Part shown: positions 37,181-44,457 of the stretch, one piece after another
Layout of the letters: each line of letters begins with the position of its first letter
Numbering within the stretch: position 1 is the first letter of the stretch
NCBI GenBank assembly: GCA_023954475.1
Contig: JAMLHW010000005.1
Coordinates: 1-64,000 of the forward strand
Reading direction: 5' to 3'
DNA: 64,000 bases
Source of the DNA: Anaerolineae bacterium
GTDB taxonomy: Bacteria > Chloroflexota > Anaerolineae > Promineifilales > Promineifilaceae
Made by a program: the position numbers and the translations under genes
The notes under the pieces: generated by a model
Database searches by the model: none
Told to the model about the DNA's origin: nothing
The model's input: only the letters and a program-made list of their open reading frames with translations

Positions 37181-39556
37181 ATGATCATCGTTTATATTGG
37201 CATTTGCTGGCTGATCGGCATCGCCCTGACCCAATTTATCGATCTTGACTTGGCGGCGTGGTCATTGGCGGCATTGGCAAGTCTGGTAGCTGCTATCGTT
37301 TTTCAGCGCAGCGACAAACGCATCGCGCTTTTGCTGGTTTGCCTGTGCTCACTAACGGCGGGAGCCGCCCGTGCCGTCGCCGCACAACCCACGCTCGACA
37401 GCAATCATGTCGCCATTTACAACGACACGCCTCGCGCCGTCACGCTCATTGGAACCGTGGTTGAACCACCTGTCATCCGTGATCGCAGCATCGATCTGCG
37501 GGTCGCTGTCGATGAGATTGCATTTCGGGACGGTACTTCGGCCGAAACCCACGGTACCATTTTAGTCACCACGTTTCGCTTCCCGGTCACTGAATACGGC
37601 ACACAACTGCAAATCCAGGGCAAGCTGCAAACGCCACCCGAATCATACGATTTCAACTACAAAGAATATCTGGCACTCGAAGGCATTCACAGTGTCGTGT
37701 ACCTGCCTGCCGTTGATGTCCTTGCCGCAGGACAGGGCAATCCGTTGCTCCACGCCGTCTACGCGTTCAAAGACCGATTGTTTGCCGTCATCGGCGAATT
37801 GTTACCCAATCCGCAGGCAGGCGTTTTGGCAGCGGAACTGCTCGGCGATGACAGTGGCATACCAGAGCATGTCGTTGAAGATTTTCGCACGGTCGGCTTA
37901 TCGCATTTGCTCGTCGTCTCCGGCTTTCATGTTGCCATCGTGACGTTGATCGTCGTCAGTTTGTCAGAGCCGCTGTTGGGACGCCGTGGTGCGGTCTACT
38001 TTACCAGTGCCGTCCTCGTTTTGTACATGATCATGGTCGGTGCTGAGCCATCGGTGGTGCGAGCAACCATTATGGGCATCGCTTATTTGATCGGGACGCG
38101 GCTGCTGGGACGACCGCAATCGGGACTGGCATCTCTACTCGTGGCGGCGATCCTGATGACGGCGATCAACCCACTGGTTTTGTGGGGTGTTGGCTTTCAG
38201 CTCAGTTTCGCGGCGACGTTGGGTTTGATTCTCTATGCGCGGCCATTGGACGGCTGGATGCGGCGCATGCTACTGAAACGGGTTGCCGTCGAGACAGTCG
38301 ATGGCTGGCCCGGCTTAATCGTACGCGTGATCGTCGCTTCCCTGTCAGCGCAAATCTTGACCATTCCGCTCGTCGTCTATTATTTCCAGCAATTCTCAAC
38401 CGTCAGTTTGCTCGCTAACGTATTAGTGATGCCCTTCCAGCCGCTAATCATCATGCTGGGTGCGTTGACAGCACTCCTGGGGTTAATCTTCATGCCGGCG
38501 GCGCAGGTCGTGGCCTGGGTGGTGTGGCTCTTCCTGACGTTTACGATTAGTGTGACCGAACTGCTGTCTGAACTGCCGTTCGCTTCTGTGCCGGCGCAGG
38601 TAACGCCGCTGGGTTTGGCTGTAATCTACACGATTATCGGGGTTCTGACCTGGGTGAGTCGTCAGGAAATGGAGCGCCGGGAACAGATTTTCGGCCGAAT
38701 TCGAGCCAATTTCACACTCAAGGCAGCCACAACTGTCAGCGTCATCGCCGCACTGCTCGTGCTGCTGTGGGGGGTGTCCCAGCCGGACGGCAAGCTACAC
38801 ATCGCCTTTCTCGATGTCGGACAAGGGGATGCGACGCTGATCATCACACCATCCGGGCGCAGGATTTTGATTGACGGCGGCTATTATCCAACTTTGATGA
38901 CGAGTTATCTGGGTCGCTACCTGCCTTTTTGGGATAAGGATATCGACATGTTGATCGCCACCCACCCCGACGCTGATCATATTTCCGGATTGCCCAGTGT
39001 GTTTGATCGCTACGACATCGGCCAACTGGTGACGTATGGCGCCGAACACGGCGAGTCCGATATCTACGACGAGCTGCTCGACATGGCAGAGGAAAACGAT
39101 GTGCCGCAAGTGGCCGTGCGGGCGGGCGAAACGATCATCATCGAAGATGGGGTGCGGCTGGAGGTGGTGCATCCCGGTGAGCAGTTGAGCGCGGCGCGTA
39201 ATGACAACTCCGTGTCACTCAGACTTGTCTATGGTGATTTTACGACGCTGTTATCGGCCGATGCCGAGGAAAAAGCAGAGCTTGAGATGGTCGAAAGCGG
39301 ATTGCCGTTACAAGCCATCGTTTTCAAGGGCGGCCACCACGGATCGCGTACTTCGAGCACGCTGCCGTTTCTGCAAGCTGTCCAGCCCCAAATTGCCGTG
39401 ATTTCGTCCGGTGAGGGCAACAAATTCGGCCACCCGCACAGTGAAGCACTCGAACGCTATGCACAAGTCGGAGCCACTGTGTTGCGCACGGACGAACTGG
39501 GCACGATTGAAGTCATTACCGACGGCACGCAGATGTGGTGGGAAGCGTTGAAATAA
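37181..39556 (+). CDS. comEC: ComEC/Rec2 DNA-uptake channel
   Basis: The 791-residue membrane protein has the three ComEC parts: an N-terminal DUF4131/OB-like region (about 20-170), the competence membrane core (GLSHLLVVSGFHVAIV, WGVGFQLSFAATLGLILYA), and a C-terminal metallo-beta-lactamase-like domain (FLDVGQGDATLI, DGGYY, THPDADHISG, FKGGHHGSRTSS). It transports single-stranded DNA into the cytoplasm during transformation. No clear ribosome-binding site precedes ATG 37181. Confidence 0.92.
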   Translation: MIIVYIGICWLIGIALTQFIDLDLAAWSLAALASLVAAIVFQRSDKRIALLLVCLCSLTAGAARAVAAQPTLDSNHVAIYNDTPRAVTLIGTVVEPPVIRDRSIDLRVAVDEIAFRDGTSAETHGTILVTTFRFPVTEYGTQLQIQGKLQTPPESYDFNYKEYLALEGIHSVVYLPAVDVLAAGQGNPLLHAVYAFKDRLFAVIGELLPNPQAGVLAAELLGDDSGIPEHVVEDFRTVGLSHLLVVSGFHVAIVTLIVVSLSEPLLGRRGAVYFTSAVLVLYMIMVGAEPSVVRATIMGIAYLIGTRLLGRPQSGLASLLVAAILMTAINPLVLWGVGFQLSFAATLGLILYARPLDGWMRRMLLKRVAVETVDGWPGLIVRVIVASLSAQILTIPLVVYYFQQFSTVSLLANVLVMPFQPLIIMLGALTALLGLIFMPAAQVVAWVVWLFLTFTISVTELLSELPFASVPAQVTPLGLAVIYTIIGVLTWVSRQEMERREQIFGRIRANFTLKAATTVSVIAALLVLLWGVSQPDGKLHIAFLDVGQGDATLIITPSGRRILIDGGYYPTLMTSYLGRYLPFWDKDIDMLIATHPDADHISGLPSVFDRYDIGQLVTYGAEHGESDIYDELLDMAEENDVPQVAVRAGETIIIEDGVRLEVVHPGEQLSAARNDNSVSLRLVYGDFTTLLSADAEEKAELEMVESGLPLQAIVFKGGHHGSRTSSTLPFLQAVQPQIAVISSGEGNKFGHPHSEALERYAQVGATVLRTDELGTIEVITDGTQMWWEALK

Positions 39557-39580
39557 CCGACTTGAGTCTGGCGAAAATCG

Positions 39581-39641
39581 AGACCCTTAGGGTTTTCTCT
39601 CGAGTAATCAATCCAATTTACGAACAAAACCCTAAGGGTCT
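39581..39641. repeat. Long inverted repeat downstream of comEC
   Basis: AGACCCTTAGGGTTTT (39581-39596) is repeated perfectly inverted at 39626-39641 around about 29 bases. Both halves are followed by CTCGAGTAA. It could serve as a terminator-like structure or be a REP-like mobile palindrome. Confidence 0.6.
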
Positions 39642-39854
39642 TACCTCGAGTAAATTTCAAAAACGCCAGTGTTCAGTAACCGATTAGCGACGAAAGAGTC
39701 ATTTCTGTTCAAGCTCAACACAGTTTCGAACCGGCTTGTTGACATAGACACGGTAATCGAGATCATGTATCATGAATTCCAGAGCTTATGTTCGTCCGTA
39801 GTTTGAGAAAAGTGCCGAAAATGGCAAGCCACACTGGTTACAAGAGGTGTAACG

Positions 39855-40367
39855 ATGACAACAGAAGAAACGACAATTGAAAAATTCGAAACACGTGACG
39901 CGTTTGCAGAAGCATTTCGCGGTCAAAGGAATATCGACGCGGCCGATGTGAGCGGGGTCGATTTGGTTGGCCTGACCATTGCGGCCGGCAATCTGGCGAA
40001 GGCTAATTTCAGCAACAGTGATTTGACGGGCGCAAAGCTCGCCGGACTGAATCTGGAACACGCCACCATGCAGGGCACCAACCTGTCTGGCGCAAAAATA
40101 GCGGGCGTGAATCTGGAATCGGCCGATTTCACCAATGCCAATCTGACAGATAGTACATGGGCCGGCGTAAACGTCGAAGGCGCTGACTTTAGCGGCGCAG
40201 ACACGACAGGTGCAACCGGCATCGGCGTCGACTGGAGCAGCGCAGCCGTGCCGCCTGATCCAATTCCTGAAACAAAGACCGTCGACAAACGACTCATTGC
40301 CGTGCCTGTCGCCGTGGTTTTCGCCTTGTTTGGCATTGTTCTGGTGCTGCGGCGACTCAAGAAATAG
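39855..40367 (+). CDS. Pentapeptide-repeat protein with C-terminal membrane anchor
   Basis: Residues about 28-125 are a run of A(D/N)LXX-type pentapeptides (ANFSN SDLTG AKLAG LNLEH ATMQG and so on), which fold into a right-handed beta-helix. A Pro-rich linker follows and a single hydrophobic helix (about 147-164) ends in RRLKK, as in a tail-anchored protein. Pentapeptide proteins include DNA-mimic topoisomerase protectors, but the membrane tail argues for another role. Function unknown. Confidence 0.8.
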   Translation: MTTEETTIEKFETRDAFAEAFRGQRNIDAADVSGVDLVGLTIAAGNLAKANFSNSDLTGAKLAGLNLEHATMQGTNLSGAKIAGVNLESADFTNANLTDSTWAGVNVEGADFSGADTTGATGIGVDWSSAAVPPDPIPETKTVDKRLIAVPVAVVFALFGIVLVLRRLKK

Positions 40368-40393
40368 GTTGGCCGGAAGGTAACATCGATCGT

Positions 40394-40476
40394 GCAGGCA
40401 GGGATGCTTGCGCTCCATAACAGGAGCGCGACCATCTTGGTCGCTTTGGGCAGGCAAGGATGCCTGCTCTCCGTGG
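40394..40476. repeat. Double-hairpin dispersed repeat, copy on the left of the restriction island
   Basis: GCGACCA/TGGTCGC (loop of three) is followed by GCAGGCA/TGCCTGC (loop of four), preceded by a partial copy (40394-40416). A matching unit in the same orientation lies at 47478-47530, so the two flank hsdM-hsdR. Confidence 0.65.
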
Positions 40477-40601
40477 ACCATTCCGGCCGAATCCCATTCG
40501 CTACATTGACATTGAACCCATTAACGGTATAACTACGGCATTGGAGTGCAGTACCAGTCTGCGCTCACCATCAACGTATCAAGGAGCAGTGCCCGATACC
40601 G

Positions 40602-42362
40602 ATGCCTACCTTCCAGGATACCGCCAACTTCATCTGGCAAGTCGCCGACGACATTCTGCGCGGCAACTTCAAAAACTACGAATACGGCGATGTCGTCTTG
40701 CCGTTCGTCGTACTGCGCCGCCTCGACTGCGTGCTCGAACCGACCAAAGACGCCGTCATCTCCCAGTATGAACAGTTCAAGGAGTTGCTCGACGAGAGCC
40801 AACTCGTACCGCTGCTGCGTCAGGCCGCCGGTAACCGACCGTTCTACAACACGTCGCGCTTCGACCTGCGCCGACTGGCACAGGACGCGCCCAACATCGA
40901 GGCCAACTTCGCCAACTATTTGAGCGGCTACAGCCCCAACGTGCGCGACATTGTCGAGAACTTCCGGCTGGAGCGCACGGTGTCCAAGTTGGCGCGTAAC
41001 AACCTGCTCTTCATGTTGGTGGACAAGTTCACCGAGATCGACCTGCATCCCGACGTGGTGCCCAATCACGAGATGGGCAACATCTACGAGGAATTGCTGC
41101 GCCGCTTCTCCGAAATGTCGAACGAGACGGCCGGCGACCATTACACGCCGCGTGAAGTGATCCGGCTGATGGTCAATCTGATGTTTGCCGAACACGCGGA
41201 CGAATTGCAGGGCAAGGGACTGATTCGCAGCGTCTACGACCCGGCGGGCGGCACGGGCGGCATGGTGATCGTCGCCAAGGAGCATATCCAGCGCACGATC
41301 AACGCCGACGTGCAGATCGAGATGTATGCGCAGGAGCTGAACGAGCAGACGTACGCCATCGCCAAGTCGGACGTGCTGATCATGGGCGAAAATGCGGACA
41401 ACATCCGCCACGGCAACAGCTTCACGCAAGACGGTTTCAAAGGGCAGACGTTCGACTATATGTTCAGCAATCCGCCGTTTGGGGTCAGTTGGAAGAAGGA
41501 GCAACGGTTCATCAAGAACGAGGCGCGCGATCCCAACGGGCGCTTTGCTGCGGGCTTGCCGCGTGTCAGCAATGGGTCGCTGCTGTTTTTGCAGCACATG
41601 TTGAGCAAGATGCAAGCGCGTGGTAGTCGGATTGCGATTGTGTTTAACGGGTCGCCGCTGTTTACGGGGGATGCGGGCAGTGGCGAGAGCGATATTCGCA
41701 AGTGGATTATCGAAAACGATTGGCTGGAAGCGATTGTCGCGCTGCCGACTGACCTGTTTTACAACACGGGGATTGCGACGTACATCTGGCTGCTGACCAA
41801 CCGCAAGCCGGCACAGCGCCGGGGCAAGGTGCAGTTGATCGACGCGACGGCGCAATGGGTGCCGATGCGCAAGAGCCTGGGCAGCAAGCGCAAACAGATC
41901 AGCGACGACCAAATCGCGGCGATTACGGCCGAATACGCCGCTTTTGCCGAGAGCGCGACGTGCAAGATTTTTGACAACGCTGATTTTGGCTACACCAAGG
42001 TGCGGGTGGAGCAGCCCCTGCGCCACACTGCCGGCACCTCAACCGGTACGGGTTTGATGCATCAAACCCATACAGACGGCATTGTGCGCGATAAAAAAGG
42101 GCAGCCGAAAGCGGACACGAAACTGCGCGATTACGAGAAGATACCGCTGACGGACGACATCGACGCCTATTTTGAGCGCGAGGTGTTGCCGCACGTGCCG
42201 GATGCGTGGCTCGACCGCAGCCAGGACAAGGTGGGGTACGAGATCAACTTTACGCGTTACTTCTACACCTACACGCCACTGCGCCCGCTGGAGGAGATTA
42301 AGGCGGACATTTTGGCGCTGGAAGCGGAGACGGAAGGCTTGCTGGCGGAGATTCTGGCGTGA
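40602..42362 (+). CDS. hsdM: Type I restriction-modification DNA methyltransferase subunit M
   Basis: The 586-residue protein has the HsdM N-terminal helical domain and the N6-adenine methylase core with SAM motif DPAGGTGG (near residue 212) and catalytic NPPF (near residue 290). With two M and one S subunit it would methylate adenines in a split target. Residues 484-489 (GLMHQT) are encoded by a 20-bp palindrome identical to the core of the REP elements beside the transposase, so a mobile repeat sits in frame in the C-terminal part. AAGGAG lies 15 bases upstream, an unusually long gap. No perfect TCGGCCGA copy occurs in this gene. Confidence 0.93.
   Translation: MPTFQDTANFIWQVADDILRGNFKNYEYGDVVLPFVVLRRLDCVLEPTKDAVISQYEQFKELLDESQLVPLLRQAAGNRPFYNTSRFDLRRLAQDAPNIEANFANYLSGYSPNVRDIVENFRLERTVSKLARNNLLFMLVDKFTEIDLHPDVVPNHEMGNIYEELLRRFSEMSNETAGDHYTPREVIRLMVNLMFAEHADELQGKGLIRSVYDPAGGTGGMVIVAKEHIQRTINADVQIEMYAQELNEQTYAIAKSDVLIMGENADNIRHGNSFTQDGFKGQTFDYMFSNPPFGVSWKKEQRFIKNEARDPNGRFAAGLPRVSNGSLLFLQHMLSKMQARGSRIAIVFNGSPLFTGDAGSGESDIRKWIIENDWLEAIVALPTDLFYNTGIATYIWLLTNRKPAQRRGKVQLIDATAQWVPMRKSLGSKRKQISDDQIAAITAEYAAFAESATCKIFDNADFGYTKVRVEQPLRHTAGTSTGTGLMHQTHTDGIVRDKKGQPKADTKLRDYEKIPLTDDIDAYFEREVLPHVPDAWLDRSQDKVGYEINFTRYFYTYTPLRPLEEIKADILALEAETEGLLAEILA
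42050..42069. repeat. REP core palindrome inside hsdM
   Basis: GGGTTTGATGCATCAAACCC is a perfect 20-bp palindrome, identical to the centre of the 28-bp elements at 43579-43606 and 44271-44298. It is read through in frame. Confidence 0.85.
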
Positions 42363-42982
42363 TGCAACCGTATCCAGCGTATAAGGAAAGTGGCGTCGAG
42401 TGGATTGAAAAGATTCCGTCCCACTGGACTACAACTCAGGTCAAGCGGGCGTTAGAGTTTTTGGATCACATGCGAATTCCCCTAAGTGCTGAAGTACGTG
42501 GAACAATGACCAACAAAACATACGATTATTACGGTGCATCAGGGATCATCGACAAAGTTGATGATTATCTCTTTGACGAGTCGCTCATTCTACTGGGAGA
42601 AGATGGTGCCAATTTAATCAATCGATCTTCACCACTTGCATTTCTAGCTCATGGAAAGTTTTGGGTAAACAATCATGCACACATCCTGCGTCCACGATCA
42701 GGAAGTCTTGGATACTTTGTCAACCTACTCGAATCCATTGATTATGTTCCGTATGTCTCTGGGTCTGCACAGCCTAAGTTGACGCGTGAAGCGTTAGGAG
42801 CGGTAAGAGTCGTCGTACCTCCGCGTGAAGAACAGCACTCAATCGCGGCATTCTTGGATGAGAAGACAGAAGCAATTGATGCGCTGATTGCCAAGCGGCG
42901 GCAGATCGCATTGTTGCAGGAGCAGCGGGCGGCGCTGATCAATCAGGCGGTGACGAGGGTTGGATCGGAATCGGCTAGATGA
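42362..42982 (+). CDS. hsdS: HsdS specificity subunit, N-terminal half (first target-recognition domain)
   Basis: The 206-residue product starts at the ATG overlapping the hsdM stop (ATGA). It covers one HsdS target-recognition domain (KESGVEWIEKIPSHWTTTQVKRALEF) plus the first coiled-coil spacer (PPREEQHSIAAFLDEKTEAIDALIAKRRQIALLQEQRAALINQAVT). A TGA at 42980 ends it, but the same frame continues as the second domain, so the gene is normally about 400 residues and is interrupted here. A half HsdS can sometimes act as a dimer, so loss of function is not certain. Confidence 0.8.
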   Translation: MQPYPAYKESGVEWIEKIPSHWTTTQVKRALEFLDHMRIPLSAEVRGTMTNKTYDYYGASGIIDKVDDYLFDESLILLGEDGANLINRSSPLAFLAHGKFWVNNHAHILRPRSGSLGYFVNLLESIDYVPYVSGSAQPKLTREALGAVRVVVPPREEQHSIAAFLDEKTEAIDALIAKRRQIALLQEQRAALINQAVTRVGSESAR

Positions 42983-43590
42983 GTTGGCGAAAAATACCCA
43001 TGGATCGGCGAAATTCCGGCCGAATGGACTGTGGCTCCAGTCTACTCCAAGTATCTCGTTCAACTTGGAAAGATGCTTGATAAGAAACGAATCTTGCTAA
43101 TGGTAGTATTTCCATTAGCGGTGCGACAAAAACAGTTAGCCGTGATGAGTTCGAAAAGCATAGCGTTGAGCTTGATGAACGAAGCATTCTACTATCAATA
43201 AACGGAACTATCGGAAATTTAGCATTGTACCAAGGTGAGGGAATCATCTTGGGCAAGAGCGCAGCCTATATAAACAGTGGGACACGAATCAACAGATTAT
43301 TTCTGTATCATTTTCTCAGGTCAGAGATTGTTAGAATCTATTTCAGTAGCGAATTGACAGGTACAACAATTCATAATCTTTCCCTGAAGTCAATTCGCAA
43401 TACGCCGACTTTAGTCCCGCCGCTTGCCGAACAAGTAGCCATTGCGAAGTTTGTTTCTAACAAAGATTCAGAGTTTGAACTTGCAATTCGACGTACCAAC
43501 AGAAGCATTAGTCTGCTAAGCGAATACCGCACCGCCCTGATTTCAGCCGCCGTCACCGGCAAAATCGACGTCCGCGATGTAGGGGTTTGA
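42983..43590 (+). pseudogene. hsdS: HsdS C-terminal half, interrupted
   Basis: Past the TGA the same frame reads KYPWIGEIPAEWTVAPVYSKYLVQLGKMLDK, the start of a second recognition domain. Between about 43081 and 43090 the frame must shift by one to continue as NLANGSISISGATKTVSRDEF.. LPPLAEQ-type spacer.. YRTALISAAVTGKIDV. The last codons, including the stop TGA, lie inside a 28-bp REP palindrome (43579-43606). The gene thus shows a nonsense codon, a frameshift and a repeat at its end. Sequencing error could explain the first two. Confidence 0.75.
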
Positions 43591-43606
43591 TGCATCAAAC
43601 CCCTAC
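43579..43606. repeat. 28-bp REP palindrome, left of the transposase
   Basis: GTAGGGGTTTGATG is followed by its exact reverse complement. It is identical to 44271-44298. It also supplies the last codons and stop of the hsdS remnant. A half copy, GATGCATCAAACCCCTAC, follows at 43627-43644. Confidence 0.9.
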
Positions 43607-43667
43607 AAATACATCAAACCACAACAGATGCATCAAACCCCTACATGACAGGTTGAGGAAGGGTACC

Positions 43668-44252
43668 ATGCAGTCGAAATATGACCCACACAAACATCGT
43701 CGGCAGTCAATGCGACTGGCGGGATACGATTACACGGGATATGGCGCGTATTTCGTCACGATCTGCGCCTATCGTGGACAATGTATCTTCGGCAAGGTTG
43801 AGGAACACGCCATGTTGCCCAACGATCTCGGCCGAATTGTCACGGAAGAATGGCGGGCAACAGGTGTTCGTCGTCAATCGCACGTCCGGTTAGACGCATT
43901 TCAGTTGATGCCGAACCACTTTCACGCGATCATTTGGATTATCGGAAACGCACATTCTGAATCAGGGGCAAGTCGAATATTCAGCCAACCGCAGTCCCAA
44001 TCGCTGAGCACGATTATCGGCAGTTTCAAAGCAGCAGTAACGCGAGCGGCAAACGATGTGGTGCGGCCGATTTGGCAGCGCAACTACTATGATCATATTA
44101 TCCGCAACGACACCGCGCTGGCTCGGATTCGCACGTATATTGACAACAACCCGGCTCAATGGGCGGTGGACAAACTGTATCCTGACGCAACACCTAACCC
44201 ATTCAATCGTTTGTGGCGCGACGCGACTGACAATGGCCAGGAATTCGGTTGA
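43668..44252 (+). mobile_element. REP-associated tyrosine transposase (RAYT, TnpA_REP)
   Basis: From ATG 43668 (GGAAGGG upstream) the 194-residue Y1 transposase has the HUH motif MPNHFHAIIWI with His84 and His86, and the tyrosine region WQRNYYDHIIRN with Tyr140/Tyr141. The YGAYFVTICAYRG opening is typical of the family. RAYTs are single-copy relatives of IS200/IS605 transposases that act on REP hairpins. Here identical 28-bp palindromes flank it, which supports this assignment. It is inserted between the hsdS remnant and hsdR. Confidence 0.92.
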
Positions 44253-44270
44253 TGCCGTGGCAGGTTGATG

Positions 44271-44298
44271 GTAGGGGTTTGATGCATCAAACCCCTAC
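44271..44298. repeat. 28-bp REP palindrome, right of the transposase
   Basis: Perfect 28-bp palindrome identical in every base to 43579-43606. Confidence 0.9.
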
Positions 44299-44310
44299 CC
44301 GTAACATAAT

Positions 44311-44445
44311 ATGGTAACTGGCATACAACTTTACGACCTAGCATACGATTACTTGCTCAGCTTTGAGGGAGTTTCGGCCGAGATGATTGACGCGATGGTA
44401 CGACTCGAACGGGCATTGAAGCCATTTATCAGTAACCTTGCGTAA
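44311..44445 (+). CDS. Small hypothetical protein, 44 residues
   Basis: An open frame from ATG 44311 to TAA 44443 encodes MVTGIQLYDLAYDYLLSFEG and then a helical stretch ending KPFISNLA. It is acidic to neutral and helical, with no recognised family. It starts 12 bases after a REP palindrome and ends 12 bases before hsdR, with no obvious ribosome-binding site. It may be real, a remnant, or chance. Confidence 0.35.
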   Translation: MVTGIQLYDLAYDYLLSFEGVSAEMIDAMVRLERALKPFISNLA

Positions 44446-44457
44446 TAGGGGCGTGGA

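Noticed and set aside
37060-37248. 62-codon frame resembling a winged helix (VAQLLPITRHTLYYNITRLVRIGIIRR) just before comEC
   Set aside because: It overlaps the comEC start by about 70 bases, has no properly spaced ribosome-binding site, and degenerates after residue 40. A remnant is possible but not supportable.
40533-42026. Reverse-strand frame of 497 codons across hsdM
   Set aside because: It is the antisense shadow of hsdM, with no recognisable motifs.
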